Shown here piece after piece: positions 34,575-44,294 of a stretch of 64,000 bases of DNA (its first letter is position 1; every line of letters starts with the position of its first letter). Made by a program: the position numbers and the translations under genes. Source of the DNA: Chitinophagaceae bacterium (GTDB taxonomy: Bacteria > Bacteroidota > Bacteroidia > Chitinophagales > Chitinophagaceae); contig JADJFD010000002.1 of the NCBI GenBank assembly GCA_016708765.1, positions 186,001 to 250,000 on the forward strand, written 5' to 3'. The notes beneath the pieces were generated by a model. It saw nothing but the letters and a program-made list of their open reading frames with translations. It ran no database searches and was not told where the DNA came from.

Positions 34575-35627
34575 ATGAAGGCACTGACTACTCTTACTGA
34601 TCCAATTTATACCGAGCCAGAAAAGTTTACCCGTTACGAAAAATTCTGGCTTAAGTATATAAATGATAAAAGGGATTTACCTTTTATTCATTTGCTTACT
34701 GCCATTCATATTTTTGTAATTCCTGCTGCAATCATATTATATACTCCTTTATTACAAGGTTGGTATTGGTGGCTTTTATACATTCCTTATTTCTATGTTT
34801 CCCAAATGTATTTTAAAGGAAGGTTTGGTTTAATGCTTCATTGTATCAGCCATCGAAAACTCTTTGCAAAAGGATATACATGGTTGTATAATTATACCAT
34901 CTGGTTTGTTTGCCCATTCTTTGGTCATACTCCTGAAACATATTTTGTTCACCATATGGCCATGCATCATGTTGAAAATAACCAGGAGGATGATGCAAGC
35001 AGCACCTTAAAATATAAAAGAGATAGTCTTTGGGATTTTTTAAAATATGTTGGGCGGTTTTTAGTAATGGGATTCGTTGATACATTTGTTTACCTTTTTA
35101 ACCGCAAGAGAAAAAAATTATATATGCGCCTCACTTATGGCGAAATATCTTTTTATCTTTTTTGTGTTGCTATGTGCTTCGTAAACTTTCATGCAACACT
35201 TTTTATTTTTATTATACCTTTTGTATTTGCACGGATAGTAATGATGCTAGGCAATTGGGCACAGCATTCTTTTATTGATAAAGACAATACCGAAGATAAT
35301 TTTACCAGTGCTATCAATTGCATCAACACAAAGTATAATGAGATGTGCTGGAATGATGGCTACCATACTGTACACCACCTTCGTCCTGGCATGCATTACA
35401 CAGAAATTCCAGGAGAATTTCTAAAAATGAAAGACGAGTTTATCCAAAAGAAGGCCATCATTTTTGACGGCATACATTACCTGCATGTTTTTGTATGGCT
35501 AATGACAAAAAATTATGATAAGCTGGCTGATAATCTTGTTAATATCGACAACAAAACTTTCTCCAGTAAAGAAGAAGCGATTGAATTGATGAAGGAACGA
35601 ACAAAAAAAATAAAGATGATTGCATAA
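34575..35627 (+). CDS. Fatty acid desaturase family protein
   Basis: A 350-residue membrane di-iron enzyme. The three histidine boxes are LHCISHR (HxxxH type), HHMAMHH (HxxxHH) and YHTVHH (HxxHH), and two pairs of membrane helices flank them (residues about 42-85 and 185-225). It could insert a double bond or hydroxyl group in a lipid acyl chain; the regiospecificity and substrate are not predictable. It stands alone with a shared terminator against the convergent BNR gene. Confidence 0.85.
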   Translation: MKALTTLTDPIYTEPEKFTRYEKFWLKYINDKRDLPFIHLLTAIHIFVIPAAIILYTPLLQGWYWWLLYIPYFYVSQMYFKGRFGLMLHCISHRKLFAKGYTWLYNYTIWFVCPFFGHTPETYFVHHMAMHHVENNQEDDASSTLKYKRDSLWDFLKYVGRFLVMGFVDTFVYLFNRKRKKLYMRLTYGEISFYLFCVAMCFVNFHATLFIFIIPFVFARIVMMLGNWAQHSFIDKDNTEDNFTSAINCINTKYNEMCWNDGYHTVHHLRPGMHYTEIPGEFLKMKDEFIQKKAIIFDGIHYLHVFVWLMTKNYDKLADNLVNIDNKTFSSKEEAIELMKERTKKIKMIA

Positions 35628-35657
35628 AAAAAAGGGCTTCTTATGAAGCCCTTTTTT
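35628..35657. terminator. Bidirectional terminator between convergent genes
   Basis: A perfect 13-bp stem (AAAAAAGGGCTTC and GAAGCCCTTTTTT) with a TTAT loop. The A-run and T-run make it work on both strands, for the desaturase (+) and BNR-repeat (-) genes. Confidence 0.85.
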
Positions 35658-35677
35658 ATCTATTTCAATATTTACAT

Positions 35678-38600
35678 TTATTTACTTTCACTTTTCACCC
35701 CTATAACAGGAAGTGTTTTTTCATGAATCATCTGATTCAATCTACTTACATCGTCAGACATTATTTTCTTCAGTTTGCTTAACTGGATATCAATCAACAC
35801 AGATAGTTCTGCATATGCAGCTTTAGCCTGTGCCGAAGGTGCTGATTGTCCTGCACCTGCAGCTCGATAAAGAGAAGAAAGTTTATCATCTAATTGTATT
35901 GGAAAATTCAACACATCCTGTCCGCTTTTTGCTTTTGTTTGATGTAATAACTCTTCCACTGCGGTCATTTTCTTATTAATTGTATCAATTTGGGCTTTTA
36001 TTTCTTTAGGAATCCCCTTCCCCATTCGAGTATTAAATTCATTCATTTGCTGCCGAACTTCACGGATATTTCTAATCGCTTTCATTATTTCAGAAAACTT
36101 ATCCCTCACCTTTATTAAAAAATCAAATTGTTCTACATGGTCTGCATCACTTATTTTATAATTTGGATCTGCCAATACAGTAAATGAAACTTCCGCCGAA
36201 TCTTTTCCTGACTTAAATTTTGCAAAATATTGTCCGGGTGCAGCTTTAGGTCCGCCAACAAAACCATTCCACAGAATTAATCCATCTACTTTTTCTGCAA
36301 CCGGATAATTCATATCCCATACAAACTGGTTTATCCCTTTTTTAATTTCAATTTTATTTTCTTTTGATGTTGTAGAAAAAGTCTTTATAGTTTTCCGGCT
36401 CTTATCCAATACTTCAATTGAAAGTTTTGCAGAATCGCCTGCTTCTTTTAGATAATAATTTATTATTGTTTTATTGGGGGGATTTGCTCCGGCGTTACTT
36501 ACACTTCCTCCACGACCAAATCTCCCACGGCCACCTTGCATACGGAAGGATGGTTCTACATCAAACACATGAAGATTTTTATTTGCAATGGTTTCATTCT
36601 GTTGTTGAACAACTGTAAGATCATCCAATATGTAAATACTTCTTCCCTGCGTTCCAACTATCAGGTCATTGTTTTTAATTGCCAAGTCAGTTATCGGCAC
36701 CTCTGGCAAATTCAGTTGAAAAGATTTCCAGGTATCCCCATCATTGTAGGAAATGTACATTCCATACTCTGTTCCCGCATACAAAATTCCCGGTTTCTTT
36801 CTATCTGCACGGATAGCTCTTGTAAAATGCAAAGACGGAATGCCTGTAACTATTTTCTTCCAGGTTTTACCATAATCTTCAGTCTTATAAATGTATGGAG
36901 CAAAATCATCTAACTTATACCGAGTACCTGCAAAATAAGCTGTCCCTTTTTTTACAGGATCTGTTTCTACACAGTTCCACATCATCCATTGCGGACAATC
37001 TTTCGGCGTTACATTTTCCCAGTTCGCACCTCCATCTTTACTAACATGTATCAATCCGTCATCGCTTCCGCTCCACAGCAAATCCTTTTCCAACGATGAT
37101 TCTGTTGTAGTAAAAATGGTACAATAATATTCCACACTTGTATTATCCTGCGTAATAGGTCCGCCGCTGGATGCCTGTTTTGCTTTATCATTCGTTGTAA
37201 GATCAGGACTTATCATTTTCCAGCTGTTGCCTTCATCTTCTGTTACAAATAAATGATTACCTGCAGCATATAATTTTTTTGGATTGTGTGGCGAAAAAAA
37301 GATTGGATAGTTCCATTGAAAACGATACTTCGCTGCTTCTGCACCTGCACCCATATTGTCAACCGGCCAAACATTAATCAAACGGCTTTCACCTGTTTTA
37401 TGATCGAGACGTTGCAACATTCCCATATAGTTTCCACCATACGTAATTTCTGGATTTAAAGGATCTGCAACAACATAGCCACTTTCAGAACCTGCTGCAG
37501 TTTCCATATCTGTAGCAGTAATTGCAGCTCCATACGTACGGCTTTTAATACGGAAAGCACTATTATCCTGCTGTCCGGATAATATGCGATAAGGGAATGC
37601 ATTATCAGTGCTTAATCTATAAACCTGTGCCGTTGGTTGGTTCAAATAAGTACTCCAGTTATTTCCTGCATCAAATGAAACCTGTGCGCCACCATCATCC
37701 GCAACAACCATTCTATTCCCATCTTCAGGATCAATCCATAAATCATGATGATCGCCATGCGGAGTATCAATATCTTTAAAAGTTCTTCCGCCATCAATAC
37801 TTACCATAAAGTTTACATTCGGACAATACACTTTATTTTCATTTTGCGGATCAACATAAACTTTTGTGTAGTACCAGGCTCTCTGTCGGATATTATTGTC
37901 ACTGCTTCTTAAAGTCCATGTTTCACCGCCATCTTCACTCACATACAATCCGCCATCTTTATTTTCAAGTATTGTATAAATCTTGTCAGTATTGGAAGGA
38001 GCAACTGCAACGCCAACTATACCCCATGTATTTTTTGGCAATCCCTTATTTACAGATATGTTTTTCCAGGTTTCGCCACCGTCAATACTTTTCCATAAGC
38101 CGCTTCCTTCCCCACCGCTTTCCATACTATAAGGTGTACGTATTAACCGCCATGTACCAGCATAAAAAACATTTGGGTTACCTGGTTCCATAACTAAATC
38201 GCTACAACCTGTTTGGTTGTTGACGAATAAGGTTTTCTTCCATGTTTTACCGCCATCCGTAGTTTTAAAAACTCCTCTTTCATTATTGGGTCCAAATAAA
38301 TGGCCCATTGCTGCTACCCAAACAATGTCTGGATTTTTTGGATGAATAACAATGCGTATTATGTGACGGGCATCTTTTAATCCTATATTTTTCCATGACT
38401 TTCCTCCGTCCTCACTACGCCACATTCCACCCAATCCTTCACTTACATTTCCCCGCATAGTATTTTCACCTTCGCCAACATAGATTATCGTTTCGTCACC
38501 AGGTGCAACTGCTACAGAACCAATTGAGCTTCCAAAAAATTTATCACTGATGCTTGTCCAATTGTTACCAGCATCTGTTGTTTTCCAAACACCTCCACCA

Positions 38601-38815
38601 GTTGCTCCAAAATAGAATGTGTTCTTCTTTTGATAACTACCTGCTACTGCTGCGCTTCTTCCACCACGGAAAGGACCAATTAATCTGTAGTTTAAGTTAT
38701 CAAGTAAACTCTCTTTTTTATTGTCTGCAATAACAGAAGAAGCCGCTTTGCTTTTTTGACCTAATAAGCCTGTAGAAACACTAAATGCAAAAAGCAGGAT
38801 GAATAATTTTTTCAT
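35678..38815 (-). CDS. Secreted BNR/Asp-box repeat protein (sortilin-like propeller)
   Basis: A 1045-residue protein with a signal peptide (LFILLFAFSVSTGLLG). Most of it is tandem Asp-box repeats (S-x-D-x-G-x-T-W type: RSEDGGKSWKNI, KTTDGGKTWKKT, KSIDGGETWKNI, YVSEDGGETWTLR, YKTEDYGKTWKK), which form a VPS10/sortilin or Psb stability-factor-like beta-propeller. The C-terminal 300 residues form a beta-rich domain (GINQFVWDMNYP, PGQYFAKFKSG) and a helical region. Databases often call such proteins glycosyl hydrolase, but no catalytic residues can be named here. It probably works at the cell surface or periplasm. Confidence 0.88.
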   Translation of the reverse strand: MKKLFILLFAFSVSTGLLGQKSKAASSVIADNKKESLLDNLNYRLIGPFRGGRSAAVAGSYQKKNTFYFGATGGGVWKTTDAGNNWTSISDKFFGSSIGSVAVAPGDETIIYVGEGENTMRGNVSEGLGGMWRSEDGGKSWKNIGLKDARHIIRIVIHPKNPDIVWVAAMGHLFGPNNERGVFKTTDGGKTWKKTLFVNNQTGCSDLVMEPGNPNVFYAGTWRLIRTPYSMESGGEGSGLWKSIDGGETWKNISVNKGLPKNTWGIVGVAVAPSNTDKIYTILENKDGGLYVSEDGGETWTLRSSDNNIRQRAWYYTKVYVDPQNENKVYCPNVNFMVSIDGGRTFKDIDTPHGDHHDLWIDPEDGNRMVVADDGGAQVSFDAGNNWSTYLNQPTAQVYRLSTDNAFPYRILSGQQDNSAFRIKSRTYGAAITATDMETAAGSESGYVVADPLNPEITYGGNYMGMLQRLDHKTGESRLINVWPVDNMGAGAEAAKYRFQWNYPIFFSPHNPKKLYAAGNHLFVTEDEGNSWKMISPDLTTNDKAKQASSGGPITQDNTSVEYYCTIFTTTESSLEKDLLWSGSDDGLIHVSKDGGANWENVTPKDCPQWMMWNCVETDPVKKGTAYFAGTRYKLDDFAPYIYKTEDYGKTWKKIVTGIPSLHFTRAIRADRKKPGILYAGTEYGMYISYNDGDTWKSFQLNLPEVPITDLAIKNNDLIVGTQGRSIYILDDLTVVQQQNETIANKNLHVFDVEPSFRMQGGRGRFGRGGSVSNAGANPPNKTIINYYLKEAGDSAKLSIEVLDKSRKTIKTFSTTSKENKIEIKKGINQFVWDMNYPVAEKVDGLILWNGFVGGPKAAPGQYFAKFKSGKDSAEVSFTVLADPNYKISDADHVEQFDFLIKVRDKFSEIMKAIRNIREVRQQMNEFNTRMGKGIPKEIKAQIDTINKKMTAVEELLHQTKAKSGQDVLNFPIQLDDKLSSLYRAAGAGQSAPSAQAKAAYAELSVLIDIQLSKLKKIMSDDVSRLNQMIHEKTLPVIGVKSESK

Positions 38816-38889
38816 ACTAATAGTTGAAGTTTGTATTTGATAAATTTCCGGTTTGAAGTTAGTGATTTACCTTTATCAAAATTACGTTT

Positions 38890-40524
38890 ATGGCATCGTT
38901 TTCTATTACTGGCAATCTTGTTGATATACACAAGGAAGAAATCTATCCTGCCGAAATAAAAATTGATAATGGAAAGATTAGCTCAATAAACACAAACCCA
39001 AAATTAGCTGTTCTCCCAAACAATTTTATACTCCCTGGATTTATAGATAGCCATGTGCATATCGAAAGCTCCATGTTGGTTCCATCAGAGTTTGCAAGAC
39101 TGGCTGTAGTTCATGGTACTGTTGCAACCGTAAGCGATCCTCATGAAATTGCCAACGTATGTGGTATGGAAGGTGTGGAGTTTATGATTGAGAATGGAAA
39201 AACTGTTCCATTCAAATTTAATTTCGGTGCGCCAAGTTGTGTGCCGGCCACCATATTTGAAACTGCCGGAGCTTCTCTGAATGCAACAGATGTAGAGAAA
39301 TTATTACAAAGAGATGAAATAAAATACCTGAGTGAAATGATGAACTTTCCGGGTGTATTATTCAAAGATGAAGAAGTGCTGCAAAAAATTGCTTCTGCGC
39401 ATCGTTTAAATAAACCTGTAGATGGCCATGCCCCGGGATTAAGAGGAGAAAAAGCAAAACAATATATTGATGCAGGCATTTATACCGATCATGAGTGCTT
39501 TACAAAGGAAGAAGCATTAGATAAATTGAATTACGGAATGAAAATTCTCATTCGAGAAGGAAGTGCTGCAAAGAATTTCGAAGCATTGATAAACTTGCTG
39601 AATGATTGGCCAGACATGATGATGTTTTGCAGCGATGATAAACATCCTGATAGCTTAGTGCTCGGTCACATCAACCAACTTTGTGCAAGAGCAGTAGCAA
39701 AAGGAATCAACATTTTTAAAATACTAAAAGCTGCCTGCCTTAATCCTGTTCTTCATTACAAATTAGATGTTGGTTTATTAAGAGTAGGCGATGCTGCTGA
39801 TTTTATTGTGGTAAAAGATTTAAAACAATTTGAAGTGGAAAAAGCTTTCATCGATGGAAAATTAGTAGCTGAAAATGGAAAATCAAATATCAGAACAGTA
39901 AAATCTGACATCATTAATAATTTTTCCTGCACTAAAAAAGAAGTTGCAGACTATGAAATTATATACACAAATGAAAAAGAAATTTCTGTTATTGAAGCAT
40001 TAGATGGGCAACTTATCACCAACAGGCTTTCTGTTGAACCAAAACGAATTGACGGCAAAATTGTAAGTGATATTGAAAGAGATTTTTTAAAAATTGCTGT
40101 CGTCAATCGTTATTCCAATTCACCAGTTGCATTAGCTTTTATTAAAAATTTCGGATTAAAAAAAGGCGCCTTAGCTTCTTCGGTGGCACATGACAGCCAT
40201 AATATAGTTGCCGTAGGTGTGGATGATGAAAGTATTTGCAAAGCAGTAAATCTTGTTATTGAAAAGAAAGGCGGAGTAAGTGCAGTAGGCAGCAACAATG
40301 AAATGGTTCTCGGATTACCTGTTGCCGGATTAATGAGTAATGAAGATGGATATAAAATCGCTGCCGATTACACTGCTATTGATAAAATGGCTAAAGAAGA
40401 ACTTGGTTCTACTTTAGGTTCCCCTTTTATGACACTTTCCTTTATGGCTCTGTTAGTAATACCACATTTGAAGCTAAGTGACAGAGGTTTGTTTGATGGC
40501 GATAAATTTGAATTTACTATTTAA
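38890..40524 (+). CDS. ade: Adenine deaminase
   Basis: A 544-residue amidohydrolase that converts adenine to hypoxanthine in purine salvage. Metal histidines are in [13 protein letters not shown], and later motifs include [25 protein letters not shown] and the [13 protein letters not shown] strand with the catalytic Asp. The C-terminal half has the ade-specific [35 protein letters not shown] and [13 protein letters not shown]. Length is slightly below the B. subtilis enzyme. It is divergent from the BNR gene (74 bp apart). Confidence 0.94.
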   Translation: MASFSITGNLVDIHKEEIYPAEIKIDNGKISSINTNPKLAVLPNNFILPGFIDSHVHIESSMLVPSEFARLAVVHGTVATVSDPHEIANVCGMEGVEFMIENGKTVPFKFNFGAPSCVPATIFETAGASLNATDVEKLLQRDEIKYLSEMMNFPGVLFKDEEVLQKIASAHRLNKPVDGHAPGLRGEKAKQYIDAGIYTDHECFTKEEALDKLNYGMKILIREGSAAKNFEALINLLNDWPDMMMFCSDDKHPDSLVLGHINQLCARAVAKGINIFKILKAACLNPVLHYKLDVGLLRVGDAADFIVVKDLKQFEVEKAFIDGKLVAENGKSNIRTVKSDIINNFSCTKKEVADYEIIYTNEKEISVIEALDGQLITNRLSVEPKRIDGKIVSDIERDFLKIAVVNRYSNSPVALAFIKNFGLKKGALASSVAHDSHNIVAVGVDDESICKAVNLVIEKKGGVSAVGSNNEMVLGLPVAGLMSNEDGYKIAADYTAIDKMAKEELGSTLGSPFMTLSFMALLVIPHLKLSDRGLFDGDKFEFTI

Positions 40525-40666
40525 AAATATACCTACTCCATCCCATAATTTTCACATTCCCTTAATAAGCAAACAAGTCTGTTTCTGCATCTAATACGTA
40601 GATGATAAAGACCCTGAGGGGCGAAAATGAAAAAGTGCAGACAGAACAGGGTTAGAACAATCTACC

Positions 40667-40686
40667 TCCGCTAAAGCTTTGGTGGA
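40667..40686. repeat. Short palindromic repeat in the gap after ade
   Basis: TCCGC and GTGGA pair around an AAAGCTTT core. The gap 40525-40705 holds no gene I can support. This CCTCCGCTAAAGCTTTGG-type palindrome resembles a dispersed intergenic repeat of Chitinophagaceae genomes, from memory. Confidence 0.35.
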
Positions 40687-40705
40687 TAAATTAAATAGCC
40701 TTGTT

Positions 40706-41014
40706 ATGAAACAAAATCTACACATTTCAGCCGCATTTGATCAACCGGAGTTTTTACAGAATCTGGTGGAACGTTTGGCTTATCGCCGTTATGAAATAGG
40801 TTTTGGCAATCAAGAAATGCCTCCCGGTTTTAAAGCTCTTGAAACCTCTTCTACAGAAACTTATGTAAGTGGCACCATGGCTATCGATTTCCCGGCGGAT
40901 ACAGAAACGACTGAGGAAAGGATAAATATGCCCTTTATTACTTGTTTTTTATTTACCTGCATAAAAGGTAAAACAGACCCTTATCAGTTAATCTGGAGTT
41001 CTTCCCTCTCCTGA
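40706..41014 (+). CDS. Small hypothetical protein
   Basis: A 102-residue open frame starting at ATG 40706 (MKQNLHISAAFDQPEFLQNL); a TTG at 40679 would lengthen it. I see no known domain. The first half looks helical and soluble (LVERLAYRRYEIGFG), the middle is polar, and a hydrophobic stretch (MPFITCFLFTCI) lies near the end. It has no clear promoter. It may be real but weakly supported. Confidence 0.4.
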   Translation: MKQNLHISAAFDQPEFLQNLVERLAYRRYEIGFGNQEMPPGFKALETSSTETYVSGTMAIDFPADTETTEERINMPFITCFLFTCIKGKTDPYQLIWSSSLS

Positions 41015-41147
41015 TAGCTATCATTGAATTCCGTATTTGGTATTAAGCCTCTTAATTCCTCCATTCACCGATTTTTTTGGTTTAAACACCCATTACCTGT
41101 TGTCTTTATCAATCACCAGCTTTAGTTTTGATTAAAACATAAATGTA

Positions 41148-41966
41148 ATGAGTGACGATTTTGAAAATAGAAGAAATGACCGACGGGAAAGACGGCAACA
41201 ACGATGGGAAGCCGGAATGGAATTTGGAGGTGGTGGTCAGAGCAATGTTTGGACAGGAGTTTTTATACTGCTGATAGGTGTGGCAGCATTAATAAGAGTT
41301 TCTGTTCCAGATCTTCCACATTGGTTATTCAGCTGGAAAATGTTTTTAATAGCACTTGGCTTGTTCCTTGGATTCAAACATGGATTTAAAGGCCCAGCCT
41401 GGCTCATTTTAATATTATTAGGTAGTGCTTTCATTTTAAGAGATATGTATCCTGAAATGCCTATTCGTCAATATGTATGGCCGTCTATTTTGGTACTAAT
41501 TGGTGCAGTGATGATACTTCGACCAAAACGCAGCCCTTGGGAATGTAATGATAAGCAAAAAAAAAAGAGGCAAGACTCATCAGGCATTGAGGAAGCTACT
41601 GTTATTGATGAGAAACATAACTATAAAGAAGATTATATTGATAGCACTTCCATCTTCAGTGGTTCAAAAAAAATAATCATTTCTAAAAATTTTAAAGGAG
41701 GTGATGTAGTTACCATATTTGGTGGCACAGAGCTTGATTTTTCACAAGCCGACATGCTCAAGCCCGTTACAATGGAAATAACAACCATCTTCGGAGGTAC
41801 AAAACTTATCATTCCTTCCAACTGGGAAATAAAATCTGAGGCAGTAATGATCTTTGGTGGCATTGAAGACAAAAGAAGAATGCAAACTATTACAGGACCT
41901 CCTGAAAAAACATTAATATTAAAAGGCACTGTATTATTCGGCGGCATAGAAATTAAAAGTTATTAG
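41148..41966 (+). CDS. LiaF-like membrane protein
   Basis: A 272-residue protein with a charged N-terminus (RRNDRRERRQQRWEAG), four short membrane segments (residues about 37-135, for example FSWKMFLIALGLFLG) and a C-terminal LiaF-type beta-roll with repeated I-F-G-G-T turns (IFGGTELDFSQA, IFGGTKLIIPSNW, IFGGIED, LFGGIEIKSY). LiaF proteins restrain cell-envelope-stress two-component systems. It heads a run with DUF4288, LytS and LytTR genes, so it probably modulates this LytS/LytTR pair. Confidence 0.87.
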   Translation: MSDDFENRRNDRRERRQQRWEAGMEFGGGGQSNVWTGVFILLIGVAALIRVSVPDLPHWLFSWKMFLIALGLFLGFKHGFKGPAWLILILLGSAFILRDMYPEMPIRQYVWPSILVLIGAVMILRPKRSPWECNDKQKKKRQDSSGIEEATVIDEKHNYKEDYIDSTSIFSGSKKIIISKNFKGGDVVTIFGGTELDFSQADMLKPVTMEITTIFGGTKLIIPSNWEIKSEAVMIFGGIEDKRRMQTITGPPEKTLILKGTVLFGGIEIKSY

Positions 41967-42006
41967 TCGGCATAGCTAATTAATAACTAAACCAAAACCA
42001 ACAATT

Positions 42007-42366
42007 ATGAACTGGTATCTATCAAAGATGGTTTTTCAAATCATTTGTGGGGATGGAAAACATTCTCCCCAATTTGATGAACAACTCAGGTTGATTGCTG
42101 CTACAAGCAGAGAAGAAGCCTTTCATAAAACACAAACACTTGGAACCAGAGAAGAAGAAATTTTCTTTAACCAGGAGCAGCAGTTGGTATAATGGAAATT
42201 TATCAGTATTAGTGAACTATATCAATTGAATGAACTAATAGATGGTGCCGAACTCTATTCAAGAATTGAGAAAAGAGATAATGCAGAAAGTTATTTACAG
42301 ATGATTCATAAAAAAGCTGAATTGCTACACTTCGGCAATACTCATGAACAATTGAACCTTGCATAA
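42007..42366 (+). CDS. DUF4288 protein with an in-frame stop at codon 62
   Basis: A DUF4288 protein of about 119 residues (MNWYLSKMVFQIICGDGKHSPQFDEQLRLI...). The frame is interrupted by TAA at 42190-42192; reading continues in the same frame as WKFISISELYQLNELIDGAELYSRI and ends at TAA 42364-42366. Family members usually have Gln there (QWKFI), so a single C-to-T change explains it. The function of DUF4288 is unknown. It sits between the LiaF-like gene (40 bp) and LytS (6 bp). It is either a pseudogene or a base error. Confidence 0.75.
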
Positions 42367-42372
42367 TTAACT

Positions 42373-43431
42373 ATGTCCAACTCACCATTATCCATAAAAC
42401 GGTTTAAAATAATATTTATCCTTTGCTGGTTGGTAATGGTTGCAGACCATGTTATGGTATTGCATTTTTTCGGACTACCTTGGCAAACTGCAATTATTGA
42501 CAGTGCCATCAGCAATTCGCTTTTATTATTAGCCTGTATTTTGGTAATGCAAACACTCCGCTATTATTTACCTCGTGGCACACAGTACATCAATATATTT
42601 TCTATCTGCTTATTTCTAACCATTATCTGGCTCTTACTTGCAAAGCTATTATTGAAACTTGCTCTCGATCATTTTCCGGGCTATAGTGAATTATTACATC
42701 AATCATTATCCATACGTTTCAGCATATCATTTCTATTACTTGGCTGTGTTACCATGATTAGTATTTTATGGTTCAACCAATTGGAACAAAAAGAATTTGA
42801 AGAAAGAAAAACGGATGCAGAGAAATTAGCAAAAGAAGCAGAACTATTTAAGTTACGTCAGCAATTGCAACCTCACTTTTTGTTCAATAGTTTGAACTCT
42901 ATTAATGCATTGATAGGAAGCAGACCTGAAGAAGCCAGAAAAATGGTTCAGCAACTTTCTGATTTCCTGAGAGGAACTATCAAAAAAGAAGAAACACAAT
43001 GGGTAACATTGCAGGAGGAGCTTCAGTACCTTCAACTATATCTTGATATTGAAAAAGTAAGATTTGGGAACCGGCTTACAACAGAAATAAATATAGATGA
43101 AACCAGCTTTGATCTAAAGTTACCTGCATTACTACTTCAACCTATTGTTGAAAATGCTATCAAGTTTGGTTTATATGACACAACGGGTGAAACGTTGATT
43201 CAGCTATATGCCAACAAAGTTGAAAATGATTTAGTGATTAAAGTAACAAATCCTTTCGATCCAGAAACATCCTCGCCAAAACAAGGTGCTGGTTTTGGAT
43301 TGAAATCAATACAACGCCGCTTGTATTTATTGTTTGCCAGAACTGATCTGTTGACCACTAATTCCCTTCCTTCCGAAAAGGAAGGAAAAGAAAATATATT
43401 TACAACCGTAGTAAAAATTCCGCAAGGATAA
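42373..43431 (+). CDS. LytS-type sensor histidine kinase
   Basis: A 352-residue membrane kinase. Four membrane helices span residues about 10-130. The phosphoaccepting histidine is in LRQQLQPHFLFNSLNSI and the HATPase has PALLLQPIVENAIKFGL and AGFGLKSIQRRLYLLF. No extracellular sensor domain is visible, so the signal is likely sensed in the membrane or through LiaF. It precedes the LytTR regulator by 4 bp. A small palindrome lies in its last coding stretch (see 43365-43385). Confidence 0.92.
   Translation: MSNSPLSIKRFKIIFILCWLVMVADHVMVLHFFGLPWQTAIIDSAISNSLLLLACILVMQTLRYYLPRGTQYINIFSICLFLTIIWLLLAKLLLKLALDHFPGYSELLHQSLSIRFSISFLLLGCVTMISILWFNQLEQKEFEERKTDAEKLAKEAELFKLRQQLQPHFLFNSLNSINALIGSRPEEARKMVQQLSDFLRGTIKKEETQWVTLQEELQYLQLYLDIEKVRFGNRLTTEINIDETSFDLKLPALLLQPIVENAIKFGLYDTTGETLIQLYANKVENDLVIKVTNPFDPETSSPKQGAGFGLKSIQRRLYLLFARTDLLTTNSLPSEKEGKENIFTTVVKIPQG
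43365..43385. repeat. Palindrome inside the LytS coding region
   Basis: CCTTCCTT (43365-43372) and AAGGAAGG (43378-43385) form a perfect 8-bp stem. It codes for the SLPSEKEGK stretch, a loop near the end of the HATPase domain. Confidence 0.45.
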
Positions 43432-43435
43432 TAAT

Positions 43436-44176
43436 ATGAGTAAAATAATAATAATTGATGATGAACCGTTAGCAAGAAGCATTACCAAAGAATACTTGCA
43501 AAAACATCCTGATTTGGAAATAATGCAGGAATGTAATGATGGTTTTGAAGGATTGAAAGCTATACAGGAACATCGACCTGACCTGATATTCCTTGACATT
43601 CAAATGCCAAAGATCACTGGTTTTGAAATGCTGGAGTTGCTCGACCAACCTCCTTCAGTAATTTTTACTACTGCTTTTGATGAATATGCTATCAAAGCTT
43701 TTGAAGCACATGCAATTGACTACTTATTAAAACCTTTTAACCAAGAGAGGTTTGATAAAGCTATTGCGAAGTGGAAAGAACAAAAAGTTAACAGCACGGA
43801 AAAAGCAACACAGGATTTATTGGAGTCGGCTTCTCAATCTCCATCCCAAAACCATCGGATTGTAGTTAAGAACGGTAGCAAAATAAAAATTATTCCTGTT
43901 CATGATGTGCAGTATTTGGAAGCAGCAGATGATTATGTAAAAATTCATACATCAGAAGGATATTTTTTGAAGAATAAAACGATGGCCCATTTTGAGAATA
44001 CATTGGATAAAGAACAATTTGTCCGGTCACATCGTTCCTACATTGTAAATGTGCAACAGATCACCAGAATTGATCCATATGAAAAGGATAATCATGTAGC
44101 GATTCTCCGTTCAGGAGTAAAAGTACCGGTAAGTAGAAGTGGCTATGGAAAATTAAAAGAAGTGCTAGGGTTGTAG
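43436..44176 (+). CDS. LytTR-type response regulator
   Basis: A 246-residue regulator with a receiver (phosphoacceptor D54 in LIFLDIQMPKI, KP switch) and a LytTR DNA-binding domain (residues about 140-246: KIIPVHDVQYLEAADDYVKIHT, FVRSHRSYIVNVQQI). It is the partner of the kinase 4 bp upstream and acts on direct repeats upstream of its targets; those targets are unknown here. Confidence 0.93.
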   Translation: MSKIIIIDDEPLARSITKEYLQKHPDLEIMQECNDGFEGLKAIQEHRPDLIFLDIQMPKITGFEMLELLDQPPSVIFTTAFDEYAIKAFEAHAIDYLLKPFNQERFDKAIAKWKEQKVNSTEKATQDLLESASQSPSQNHRIVVKNGSKIKIIPVHDVQYLEAADDYVKIHTSEGYFLKNKTMAHFENTLDKEQFVRSHRSYIVNVQQITRIDPYEKDNHVAILRSGVKVPVSRSGYGKLKEVLGL

Positions 44177-44294
44177 GTTTTTTAATGATACCATATATTC
44201 TGCTGTACAAGAGTACCCTTCGTTCCTCTGGGTAAACTGTGCAACGAAGATGCTCCTTGAACGGGACGATGTGAACAATAAATTTTCTCTTAGT

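Noticed and set aside
35900..38200. Plus-strand open frames opposite the BNR-repeat gene
   Set aside because: They are short shadows of a clear 1045-residue minus-strand gene, with no family signal.
44177..44294. Small RNA or gene between LytTR and the HD-YitT gene
   Set aside because: The 118-bp gap shows no open frame, stable hairpin or promoter that I can support.
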